DNA of 64,000 bases from Natrinema altunense (GTDB lineage Archaea; Halobacteriota; Halobacteria; Halobacteriales; Natrialbaceae). The notes beneath the pieces were generated by a model. It saw only the letters and a program-made list of their open reading frames with translations, was not told where the DNA came from and made no database searches. The stretch's first letter is position 1. Each line of letters begins with the position of its first letter. The position numbers and the translations under genes were made by a program. This document shows positions 33,543-42,230 of this stretch, piece by piece. The stretch lies in the NCBI RefSeq assembly GCF_000731985.1, contig NZ_JNCS01000003.1:186001-250000 (forward strand), in the 5' to 3' direction.

Positions 33543-34490
33543 TTATTTGTATCCGAGCGCAGATAATCTCTCATCAATAGCTCCACTCTCGTTCTGTTGT
33601 GTTATCGATGGGCTATGTGTGCCTTTATCTACTGCCGTCGTTTCGACCCAAGGCACATTTTTAACTGCTGGATGGGGGAACCCAATTGGATGATCATAGA
33701 TGCCCCACTCTCCGATCGCGTTTCCATGGTCAGCTGTGATGACTAGTTTATCTGCTGCTATGTTCTCTCGTAGCAGTGAAACATCCTCGAGGACGTAGCG
33801 GAGATTCTGTTTGTAAGCCTGCCAAGCCATTTCTTGAGATACTTCCCCTCGACGAAGAGTATCCCAAACGGTCAACGATTCAGAGACTCCATCATTATCT
33901 CTTCCAAATGGATCCGGATTAAACGAGGAGAGGGACTCTGTCTCACCGATGAATGGATGATGAGGTTGCATATAATGAATTATCATGCGCTCCGGGGATT
34001 CTGAACGCATTATATCAATTGCGCTATCTGTTACTGGTCTAGCGGGAATTGTATTCAGTTCATCATCCCACCCATGTTTCCATACCTCATCAAGCCTTGA
34101 AAACATGCTCTCGTCGCATGCATATTTGCTGAACAGATTCGCTGTTATATATGCAGTTGAAGCTAACTCTTCATCCGGCGCAGTAGAAAATGTTTTTTCC
34201 ATCCATTCAAGAGACATACTCCCCGTTGATGTTATCTCACCAACACTATCGATAAACTCATATTCGTCTTCAACCTCTTCCATGAGATCAACCCGACACC
34301 CGTCAAGGATAACTAGAACGTCCCAATCCCGTTCGAAAATATTTGTTTCAGATATTGGAAGTAGTTTTCCCATACGCCACGATGCGGAGTATAGTTCGTA
34401 GCCGCCTTCGAATATAAGTTCTTTGACCGCACCTCTCTTTGCTCTGTTTAGATTTCTACTAAATAGATCACTTATTCCCATGGTGTCCAT
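33543..34490 (-). CDS. sulfatase-like alkaline phosphatase superfamily protein
   Basis: A 315-residue protein with the metal sites of the superfamily: WDVLVILDGCRVDLM (first Asp), a TSTGSMSLEW segment that could hold the nucleophile, HYMQPHHPFIG, and LVITADHGNAIGEWG followed by DHPIGFPHP. It lacks the CxPSR formylglycine motif of true sulfatases. Proteins like this recur in haloarchaeal glycan clusters and may place or remove sulfate or phosphate groups on sugars; the reaction is unknown. No signal peptide is visible. AT-rich codons. An alternative ATG lies at 34481. Confidence 0.75.
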   Translation of the reverse strand: MDTMGISDLFSRNLNRAKRGAVKELIFEGGYELYSASWRMGKLLPISETNIFERDWDVLVILDGCRVDLMEEVEDEYEFIDSVGEITSTGSMSLEWMEKTFSTAPDEELASTAYITANLFSKYACDESMFSRLDEVWKHGWDDELNTIPARPVTDSAIDIMRSESPERMIIHYMQPHHPFIGETESLSSFNPDPFGRDNDGVSESLTVWDTLRRGEVSQEMAWQAYKQNLRYVLEDVSLLRENIAADKLVITADHGNAIGEWGIYDHPIGFPHPAVKNVPWVETTAVDKGTHSPSITQQNESGAIDERLSALGYK

Positions 34491-34553
34491 AGGTCACTAC
34501 TTCCTCTACAAATCACAATCGGTTTGAAGCGGTATTTAGCGTGGTGCAGACGC

Positions 34554-35708
34554 TTAATCGTGGAGTGTTTCTGCGACAACGTCTCTGATTTTCTTCTTAA
34601 AACGATCCGGGCCAAATTGTTCATCAATCTCTGGCAAACCTTTCTTTATTGACTTTTGTATATCGCTTTCTGATAAGACGATATCTATCTTTTTCATAGC
34701 ACTTGGTACCGAATCATATATGATCTGCTCTTCTCTATTAACTATTTCTTGTTGTCCACCACTATTTGGCACAAACGGTATGGTACCAGCAGCAACAAGT
34801 TCAGCTACCGCGATCCCAAAGTGTTCATTCTCCATTCCATGGATACCGTATCGATGAGTACACACAAGATCCACTAGTCGATCTCGAGAGACTTTCCCCT
34901 CTAATGAGATATATGAGCGGTCCTCTGCTAGGTCACAAATCTTCTGAGAGTAATTCCCATTAGATATTGGGCCAATAATGTGAAGATGGACGTTATGGCC
35001 TTTCTCACGAAGCCTGTCAATAATTTTAATATTTCGGTGTATGTTCTTTGACGGTGTTATACGGCCAATACAAACAAAACCGTTCTCACGCTCTTTCCAA
35101 GAAACTTCGTAGAGATCGTCTGTTTTTACCGGTGGATAAATCGTTTTTGGAGATATCCCGTATATCTGTTCTACTACTTCCCCAGTCCAATCCGAGTTTG
35201 TTATAATATTCTTAGATGATATATTACTGTACTCGTGTCCGGAAATGCTTTCACAGAGTCGATCATGTAATCTCTCCCACTGTGAAAGATGTTCAAGTTC
35301 CTCGGGCAATTTTTCGCGGCCGTACCATGGGTAGTGAATGTATTGGATAGACGGTCCATCTATCGTTAGCTCGGATCCTGTTGCAAAGGTAAGATCGAAG
35401 TTTTCTACTAGCCATGAGCGTACTAGGCGATCAAAAACAGCGGCATGAAGACGCCCGAGTTGGATGCCAGAAATCATCTTCGAGATTTCCAGTGACCTCC
35501 GGACTATGGGTCCAAACGAACCAACCTGATCAGTGTGGATATTATTTACATTTGTTTTATAGTGTTCGTTTTGCTCTTGTAGGTTTGGGTCGGTAAAAGT
35601 CACAAGCGTGACATCATACTTCTTTTGGAGAGCCTCCAAGACATGCATGCAAACGATTTCTGAACCACCATAGCCAAAGTATGGATGATATACAGCGATC
35701 TTAGTCAT
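34554..35708 (-). CDS. family 4 glycosyltransferase
   Basis: A 384-residue GT-B enzyme. MTKIAVYHPYFGYGGSEIVC at the N-terminus gives the acceptor-side glycine loop, and FVCIGRITPSKNIHRNIKII starts the nucleotide-sugar domain; GMENEHFGIAVAELVAAGTI supplies the ExxxxxxxE-type motif. The segment QYIHYPWYGREKLPEE resembles family members that act on lipid-linked mannosyl chains. An upstream in-frame ATG at 35723 exists, but the domain begins right after the ATG at 35708. AT-rich codons, same strand as the next two genes. Confidence 0.85.
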   Translation of the reverse strand: MTKIAVYHPYFGYGGSEIVCMHVLEALQKKYDVTLVTFTDPNLQEQNEHYKTNVNNIHTDQVGSFGPIVRRSLEISKMISGIQLGRLHAAVFDRLVRSWLVENFDLTFATGSELTIDGPSIQYIHYPWYGREKLPEELEHLSQWERLHDRLCESISGHEYSNISSKNIITNSDWTGEVVEQIYGISPKTIYPPVKTDDLYEVSWKERENGFVCIGRITPSKNIHRNIKIIDRLREKGHNVHLHIIGPISNGNYSQKICDLAEDRSYISLEGKVSRDRLVDLVCTHRYGIHGMENEHFGIAVAELVAAGTIPFVPNSGGQQEIVNREEQIIYDSVPSAMKKIDIVLSESDIQKSIKKGLPEIDEQFGPDRFKKKIRDVVAETLHD

Positions 35709-35755
35709 AATTCTCACGTCCACTCTCGATATTTATCATGATGTCAAACCACATT

Positions 35756-36886
35756 CTAACTGCTCACTTCTTCGTAGAGATTGATAATCCGACTACAGAC
35801 ATAGTCCGATGAATATTGCTCTATAATTCTGTTCCGGTTCTGTGCTCCAATAGTCTCTTGATGTTTATGAGCATACTTGATTGCATCGGCAATTGCTAGT
35901 GCATCAGCTGGTGGACAAAGTAGCTGTTGCGAATCGATGATGTCCGCTGGTCCTCCAGTGTTAGTTGCTACAACTGGTAAACCTGCTTCCATCGCTTCAA
36001 TAACAGTCCGTCCGAAAGGCTCTGGCCAGATACCCGGATGAACAAATACGTCCGCCTTTGCGTACTCAGCATTAATATCGGAGTACGGAATATTCCCCAT
36101 AAACTCAACCTTCGTCTCTACACCGGTTTCAGACGCAAGCTTCTCCAACTCGACACGCTCCTCTCCGTCGCCAACAATTCGAATTTCAAAGTTATGAGGC
36201 AGATTTGATGCTGCAGAAATAAGATATTTTACACCCTTGTGTTCCGCGAGGGTTCCTACGTATAATACGCGAACCTTTTGACGGTCAGATGGTTTTTGTG
36301 GTACATTGAATTCCGGGTCTGCCATGTTGGGTATCACTTCTATATTGTCCTTCTCGAATCCATATTCAGTGTAAATATTTTTACTAGCGTTGCTTAAGCA
36401 GATGAGTTTGTCAACCAATCCCGATAGGTGTCTTAGAACTCTCCCGGTCGTTGGCATAAATAACTCGTCATAAATTCGCCTCGCTCCGGTTGGAGTGAAA
36501 CCGCTTGCGGATCGAGGAAGCAGTACGTACGAATTAAGTGTTGCTACAGCCGGCAGAGAAAGCAGCTCGCTTATCACGCCAATTGCAGGTGTGAAGTATA
36601 CATTATACGCGTGAATAACGTCATAGTCTCTAAGTAGATCTTTATACTCAAATAGCTTTTTCGCCACTCTGGCATTTGATATTTCAAGAGGTGTCTCTGA
36701 ATAGTTTGTGATACGCCTTACTCGAACTCCGTTGATCTCCTCTATGCGCTTACCGTCGAAACTAATAACCAGAACCTGCTTAATGTCCTCTCTTGAAGCA
36801 AGTTGCTCCGCAAGGAGGCGTACACTAATTTCACCCCCTCCTTGAACATTCGGCGGATATTTGGGTGTTATGAGACAGATTTTCAT
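35756..36886 (-). CDS. family 4 glycosyltransferase
   Basis: A 376-residue GT-B enzyme beginning MKICLITPKYPPNVQGGGEI. The C-terminal domain has VRVLYVGTLAEHKGVKYLIS, the RIVGDGEER strand and HPGIWPEPFGRTVIEAMEAG, which contains the conserved Glu pair binding the nucleotide sugar. Sugar specificity cannot be read. It is 47 bp from the next glycosyltransferase in the same direction and shares its AT-rich codon use. Confidence 0.9.
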   Translation of the reverse strand: MKICLITPKYPPNVQGGGEISVRLLAEQLASREDIKQVLVISFDGKRIEEINGVRVRRITNYSETPLEISNARVAKKLFEYKDLLRDYDVIHAYNVYFTPAIGVISELLSLPAVATLNSYVLLPRSASGFTPTGARRIYDELFMPTTGRVLRHLSGLVDKLICLSNASKNIYTEYGFEKDNIEVIPNMADPEFNVPQKPSDRQKVRVLYVGTLAEHKGVKYLISAASNLPHNFEIRIVGDGEERVELEKLASETGVETKVEFMGNIPYSDINAEYAKADVFVHPGIWPEPFGRTVIEAMEAGLPVVATNTGGPADIIDSQQLLCPPADALAIADAIKYAHKHQETIGAQNRNRIIEQYSSDYVCSRIINLYEEVSS

Positions 36887-37026
36887 TAGTAATGGTAGTA
36901 GTAGTCTACTTAATCAAGTTACCTTCGTTTTTCTATCGATAAACTATTGTTAGAGTACGCACCTTCTGTGTTCATGGTGGATTTTACCGACGCCAAGTAT
37001 TTGCTGAAACATCTTCCGGGTCTGCG

Positions 37027-38748
37027 CTATTTGCCATCATCCACCATCTGAGTTGCAGCTGATAGCAGGAACCAGAAAGGGAGGAAAGAAGTATAGTGTT
37101 TGATAGGGCTGGGATCAAGCATTCCAAAGGCGAGATATCCAGCAACTCCCGAGAGAATACCGATTAGTAGGATCGGTGAATCAGATATGGAAATATCCTT
37201 CCAGATTTCAACTACTGCAGATATAACCGAGGAGAGATACAGTCCCACTCCAATGAGGCCAGTTCCTGCCAACAGTGATAGATAAATATTGTGTATCTCT
37301 ACACTTTCGATCCCATATTGAGGTGAGATAAACTTGAAATTCATCGCACCAATTCCGAATAGAGGATGTTGTAAGAAGAGGTCAAACGAAGCGAGATACT
37401 GGTGAATTCGAGTCCCAAGATGGGAGGTATCGAATAGAGGTACTTGTATCGGTGTTGCCGTAACCCCTTCAGCTGGGGAAGATCCGGCACCGCTTGGGTC
37501 AGGTGCTCCATCATTAATAGGAGTTGAAACAGATGAGCCGTTCTCAATAGGGGCTGAATCGGGTGAACTGTTCTCAGTAGGGACCATGTTTGATGACCCG
37601 TTTCCGGTTGTCGAAGAGTCGGAAGAAGTTGACGTGGCCGATTGATGAGACATCTCTGATGGTGTAAGGATGAAACCACAAGCAAGTGTGAGACCACCGA
37701 CTACTTTCCAGATGATCGTCCGGTAGAGCAAGTCCCGATAGAACCACGCTCCGAGTAGAATAAACACACCAGTAGATATAAGAAACGCACCTCGAGCGCT
37801 ATCACTGGTAGTAGACCGAACGAGTAAACCCATCACCGGTACCAGTATGAGTGAAGCAATGGTCCCTTTTCGCTCATGGATATATTGTAAACTAAGTCCC
37901 AAGATCACGGGAGTGAAAAGGACAAGCAAACTTGCAAATATATACGAGAAGTCAGTAAAGCCCGAAACAAAGAGGCCTAGGCCGATTGAAAAACCAAATC
38001 TATTGACTTCGGTAACTACTGGGAAGCCGTTGCCTCCAAGGTAGTTGAATCCAAGGCCCGATTGATTGATGAATTGTATAACGCCAATGAGTATATGGCC
38101 AAGTAATGAGATTACAAGAGTGTGAATCGCTTCTATAGAAGTGAGAATTTCAGACTGAATTGCCTTCGTCAGAATGGAAAATGCAAGCCAACCCTGAAGC
38201 ATGAAGATACCGAACCAGACAGCCTGACTAAGGTGAGTTGCATCAGCAAAGATCGTGCTAACGAATATCCAGATAACAAAGCATCCGAATATGATTTCAA
38301 GAGACGTTATCGGTAGTTTCCGATACCAATCTTTCCAAATAGAGATGAATAAAAGTATTACTAATGGGATTTGAAAAGCGAAGAGTTTCGGCCCCTGATG
38401 GCCGGAGAGCATTGCGACTGAGTCCGAGGAAAATAAGGGAATATACGGTTCAGTAAGTGGTATTTTTAATGCGATTGTTGACAAAAATACTAGCGAAATT
38501 ACGATACCTTGTAGTTGAGACTCAGACCAGTAGAGGAGAAATATATAGACGATACCGATAAGAGAAACACCAATAAGAGATGGATACGGAACAGAAACCG
38601 ATAGGACTGAAATGATCTTGGAGAGAAGAGGCGTCAAGATAAAAAGTCCACTAAAAAGAACCGACCAGTATATATAATTTTCATCGTTTGTCGATGGGAA
38701 ATCACACAGGATTGAGAACGCCATTATCCCCTTTTGAGAGGGGACCAT
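37027..38748 (-). CDS. O-antigen polymerase/ligase (Wzy-like) with sequon-rich loop
   Basis: A 573-residue membrane protein with about twelve helices and a Wzy_C region, whose marker segment HPLFGIGAMNFKF with downstream EIHNIYLSLLAGTGLIG lies at about residues 461-500. Residues 364-434 form an insert rich in Ser, Thr, Asn and Pro with imperfect repeats and several N-x-S/T sequons (NGSS, NSS, NGSS). Polymerases or ligases of this class join glycan units on the outer face of the membrane. The insert should be extracellular and may itself be glycosylated. AT-rich codons. A second ATG at 38724 is possible. Confidence 0.82.
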   Translation of the reverse strand: MVPSQKGIMAFSILCDFPSTNDENYIYWSVLFSGLFILTPLLSKIISVLSVSVPYPSLIGVSLIGIVYIFLLYWSESQLQGIVISLVFLSTIALKIPLTEPYIPLFSSDSVAMLSGHQGPKLFAFQIPLVILLFISIWKDWYRKLPITSLEIIFGCFVIWIFVSTIFADATHLSQAVWFGIFMLQGWLAFSILTKAIQSEILTSIEAIHTLVISLLGHILIGVIQFINQSGLGFNYLGGNGFPVVTEVNRFGFSIGLGLFVSGFTDFSYIFASLLVLFTPVILGLSLQYIHERKGTIASLILVPVMGLLVRSTTSDSARGAFLISTGVFILLGAWFYRDLLYRTIIWKVVGGLTLACGFILTPSEMSHQSATSTSSDSSTTGNGSSNMVPTENSSPDSAPIENGSSVSTPINDGAPDPSGAGSSPAEGVTATPIQVPLFDTSHLGTRIHQYLASFDLFLQHPLFGIGAMNFKFISPQYGIESVEIHNIYLSLLAGTGLIGVGLYLSSVISAVVEIWKDISISDSPILLIGILSGVAGYLAFGMLDPSPIKHYTSFLPFWFLLSAATQMVDDGK

Positions 38749-38876
38749 CTATTAAAAGTTCTGTTCTTCTATGAGTATTTATTGAAACTCTTCCACCATT
38801 TGTGAGTTTTCATTTGAGAATATCAGACGGCGATCAACCAATCGTATTTAGTGAGTCCATACAAGATACGATACCG

Positions 38877-40076
38877 ATGGAAGAACTAGGAGTTCTCTAC
38901 TATGTCGACTCATTCCCAAAATTATCGGAAACATTTATTTTAAATGAGATTTATGAGCTTTATCAGAGGGGGTATAATGTTGCAGTATTCGCTCAGAATA
39001 ATCCAGAAGAAGATATCTCTCACACAGAATATAGAGGTATCAACATTCCAGTCTACTATGTTGACACCTCGTGCACCAGTCTTCACCAATTGTTCTCTAA
39101 AAAATCCATCCAAATGGCCAAGAATACTCCAATAAGCAGTGTCTTTAGCAACCTATCGTTAAAACAATCTACTTACAATTTCTTCTTAGGAAATGAGTGC
39201 AGAAAATTTATTGACTCACTTGACTTCGACATAGATATTATTCATGCGCACTTTGCAAGCACTACCAGAATTGGTGGACTGCTTGCTGCGCGGTACCATG
39301 ATATTCCGTGTACTGTTACTGCCCATGCGGTCGAAATATTCAAGAATCCAAATCCTGATGAAATAAAGTTTATTTGTGATAGTATGAATCACGTCATTGT
39401 TCCTTCCAAGTACAACTACCGATATCTACGTGACGAAATTGGTATTGATAATGATATAACTGTTGTCCCTGCGACAACACGCATTGAGAAATTTGAACCA
39501 TCAGCGTCTCCTGTTAAGAACCGTCTCCTAACTGTGGCTCGTTTAGTTGAGAAGAAGGGATGTAGTTACGGAATTGAGGCAATAAATGACCTAGTTGAGA
39601 AGGGGTACAATCTCGAATATCATATTATTGGAACCGGCGATAGAGAAGATCTATTACGACAGCAAGTCCAGAAGTATGGCATCGGTGACCACGTTAAATT
39701 TTTGGGAAATGTCTCAGATGAAACTCTTCAGAAAGAACTGAATGATGCTTCTATATTTTTATTGCCTTGTGTTATTGCTGATGACGGTGATCGAGATGCA
39801 ATGCCAGTTGTTTTAAAAGAAGCCATGGCATCAGAAACAGCATGTGTGTCAACAACTGTTTCTGCTATCCCAGAACTAATAACAGATGGACACGACGGAC
39901 TGTTGGTACCCCAAAAACAGTCGGAAGAGTTGGCTGCCGCAATTAGGCAACTTCTTGATAAGCCCCAACAGAGAAGACGTATAGCAGAAAACGGACGAAA
40001 AACGGTACACAATAAATTTGATATATCTGGGTCTGTTGACACTCTAACTGAGATATTTAATTCAGTACAAGTGTGA
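38877..40076 (+). CDS. family 4 glycosyltransferase
   Basis: A 399-residue GT-B enzyme. The N-terminal VLYYVDSFPKLSETFILNEI is the hallmark of the group that includes colanic acid WcaL/AmsK-like transferases. DIIHAHFASTTRIGGLLAAR, LLTVARLVEKKGCSYGIEA and the C-terminal MPVVLKEAMASETACVSTTV follow. The frame is open from a GTG at 38802, with an AT-rich element (tatttatt) about 22-25 bp before it, so a longer protein of 424 residues is possible. I chose the ATG at 38877 because the family alignment starts there. Confidence 0.85.
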   Translation: MEELGVLYYVDSFPKLSETFILNEIYELYQRGYNVAVFAQNNPEEDISHTEYRGINIPVYYVDTSCTSLHQLFSKKSIQMAKNTPISSVFSNLSLKQSTYNFFLGNECRKFIDSLDFDIDIIHAHFASTTRIGGLLAARYHDIPCTVTAHAVEIFKNPNPDEIKFICDSMNHVIVPSKYNYRYLRDEIGIDNDITVVPATTRIEKFEPSASPVKNRLLTVARLVEKKGCSYGIEAINDLVEKGYNLEYHIIGTGDREDLLRQQVQKYGIGDHVKFLGNVSDETLQKELNDASIFLLPCVIADDGDRDAMPVVLKEAMASETACVSTTVSAIPELITDGHDGLLVPQKQSEELAAAIRQLLDKPQQRRRIAENGRKTVHNKFDISGSVDTLTEIFNSVQV

Positions 40077-40136
40077 TGAGCAGATAATGACTTATAATAC
40101 AGGCAATAAAATATTAATTAAAACTGATAAAATGCG

Positions 40137-41585
40137 ATGACATCTCTACTTCGATCAATTCTTTCGGTCTCTTCTGGGAAGATAGCCGGTATATTAATCA
40201 GTTCGATATTCACTCCAGTCCTTGTTCGATTGATCACTCAAGCACAGTATGGCCTATATGCAAGTGTTTTAGCAGCGTTTAGTATTGTAGCCCTGATCTC
40301 GAAAGGAGGATTGTTTGATGCAACCAGGAAAACTATTGCCGAACATGCTAGTCAATCGGACGAAGTCTCATCTATTCTCTCCGTTTCTTTGCTTCTTAGC
40401 ACAGTATATGCAATCTTGATCATGTCTCTTATGCTTTTCACCCTTCGAATAGGATTCATTCCTTCGACATATGTTCCATATATCTTAGTATTAACTGGGG
40501 CAATTCTTTTTGAGAATATATTTACTATTGTCCGTGGTACTTTTTATGGCCTCAAGAAAGAATCGATTGCTGAGGTTTTAAACATCAGCCGACGGTTTGT
40601 ATACCTGGTTTCTGGGTTGGCACTTGCGTATGTTGGATATGATGTGTTAGGTGTATTTACCGGTTATATGGTGTCATTCTTTGTATTGTGTATATTGGGT
40701 CTGATTGCACTTATGAAGCATTCTTCTTACAGACTTCCGAAGGTGAGGGACATAAGGAAATACGGGAGAAAGATCGCCTCATTCGGTGGCTATCAACTCA
40801 TCGGTGGTCTGAGCGCGGTGTTATTATATAGGGCTGATATTCTTCTTGTTGGGTATTTTCAGGGGTCTACATCAACAGCCCTCTATCAAAGTGCAATAGT
40901 ACCGGCCGAAATGATTTGGTTCCTCCCTTCGGCGATTCAACTCGCGTTTCTACAGCACACTGCAACTCTTTGGAGTGATGGGAAAATAGACGAAATTAAT
41001 GAAAATATCAAGATAGGTGTTAAATACGCAGTCTTATCACTTACCCTGTTTGGAGTGGGATTATTTGGACTCACTGATCCGTTTCTTCACGTCTATTTCG
41101 GTCCAGAATACGCAAGTGCATCAACAACGTTGCAGGTACTCATTTTCGGAACATTCTTTTTCGGTATTACACGTGTAGTAGTTCCAGTATTACAAGCGAC
41201 GGGTTGGGTACGGCATACAGAACTTATAACGGTTGGTGCACTTTTCCTCAATCTTCTACTGAATCTCATTCTTATCCCGAGATACGGAATCATCGGTGCT
41301 GGAGTCGGAACCGGAATTTCCTATATCTCTATATTTATTGGGAACACCGCCGTTTGGAAGCGCTCACCGTTTGAGTTGGTCTCTTTAATATGGGTCTGTA
41401 AGCTAGTGACCGTCCAGGGTGTTTTTGCAGTCCTGTTTTTAACTACTGTTTCATTATTGAATTTTTCTCCACTTATTTCACTTCTCCTGTTCCCTCCAGT
41501 TGGTCTTCTTATGTTTCTTGCAATCAATATGATTGCTGGATACGTACCGACCGAACGAGTATTACCTACGGTCAGTTGGTGGTGA
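40137..41585 (+). CDS. polysaccharide flippase (Wzx/MATE-like)
   Basis: A 482-residue integral membrane protein with about 12-14 helices and almost no soluble part. The opening MTSLLRSILSVSSGKIAGIL and LVRLITQAQYGLYASVLAAF are typical of polysaccharide biosynthesis flippases, which turn lipid-linked oligosaccharide to the outer face. GIGAGVGTGISYI-like C-terminal glycine segments also match (IIGAGVGTGISYISIFIG). It lies 60 bp after the glycosyltransferase in the same direction and is the last AT-rich gene of the locus. Confidence 0.88.
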   Translation: MTSLLRSILSVSSGKIAGILISSIFTPVLVRLITQAQYGLYASVLAAFSIVALISKGGLFDATRKTIAEHASQSDEVSSILSVSLLLSTVYAILIMSLMLFTLRIGFIPSTYVPYILVLTGAILFENIFTIVRGTFYGLKKESIAEVLNISRRFVYLVSGLALAYVGYDVLGVFTGYMVSFFVLCILGLIALMKHSSYRLPKVRDIRKYGRKIASFGGYQLIGGLSAVLLYRADILLVGYFQGSTSTALYQSAIVPAEMIWFLPSAIQLAFLQHTATLWSDGKIDEINENIKIGVKYAVLSLTLFGVGLFGLTDPFLHVYFGPEYASASTTLQVLIFGTFFFGITRVVVPVLQATGWVRHTELITVGALFLNLLLNLILIPRYGIIGAGVGTGISYISIFIGNTAVWKRSPFELVSLIWVCKLVTVQGVFAVLFLTTVSLLNFSPLISLLLFPPVGLLMFLAINMIAGYVPTERVLPTVSWW

Positions 41586-41816
41586 TCTATCCTAGTCTGT
41601 TCGGCACTGTCCGATCGGTTGACCAGAAGTATTAGTTTCATATCCTACAAATTATGGCGAAAACCCAGAGACAGATAATGTCTTTAGTTCGTCCACTAAT
41701 ATCGATCATGGTCAATACTGACAACAACGTGCCACTGCTCACGATGGCGATAAAACGAGTGAGTCGGTGTTGCCCCACCGTGTCCACGGTAGCTCCCGTC
41801 CACATCCACGGAAGCT

Positions 41817-42218
41817 ATGTGCGACAACGATCCACGGGATCTTGAAAACCCCGACCGATCACCTGCATCGTCACGAGATGGAACCTCCTCGAACCGGACT
41901 GACCACTCAGACAACCGTGCGGCCGGCTACCGCATGGCTCTTACCCGGATCGATCGTCTGGTGAGTGGTCTCCTCACCCACCTCGAGCGGGACGACGAAC
42001 TCGACGACGAGGCGACCAGGCGCTGCAAGCGCCACGTGCGCGAGATCAGGGCCGAGGCCGACGCGGTGCGCGTGCTGGTGCCCGTCGAACCGCGGCCGGA
42101 GAACGAAGCCATGCCGATGGTCGTCGATCGGGGGCCGGGGACGGTGTCCCAGCGCGGACCCGAGCCGGACGCGTTCGAGCGACGACGGGAGCGGTCCGAC
42201 TCCGACGGACCCGAGTGA
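41817..42218 (+). CDS. orphan protein, paralogue of the one at 14767
   Basis: A 133-residue acidic protein. After a disordered, Ser/Asp-rich N-terminus come a helix (YRMALTRIDRLVSGLLTHLE), the conserved block RHVREIRAEADAVRVLV, and MPMVVDRGPGTVSQRGPEPD near the end. The last two blocks align with the protein at 14767. Function unknown. It is GC-rich, marking the return to core composition after the glycan locus, and it is convergent with the STT3-like gene, 12 bp apart. Confidence 0.65.
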   Translation: MCDNDPRDLENPDRSPASSRDGTSSNRTDHSDNRAAGYRMALTRIDRLVSGLLTHLERDDELDDEATRRCKRHVREIRAEADAVRVLVPVEPRPENEAMPMVVDRGPGTVSQRGPEPDAFERRRERSDSDGPE

Positions 42219-42230
42219 GAAAGGGGCCGC

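Noticed and set aside
36975-37052. Possible 25-residue peptide MVDFTDAKYLLKHLPGLRYL and on
   Set aside because: Looks protein-like and could be the start of a lost gene, but it is too short and overlaps the polymerase 3' end; kept only as a note.
41654-41845. 63-codon plus-strand frame after the flippase
   Set aside because: Basic, no motifs and overlapping the orphan gene start; the intergenic region shows no coding bias.
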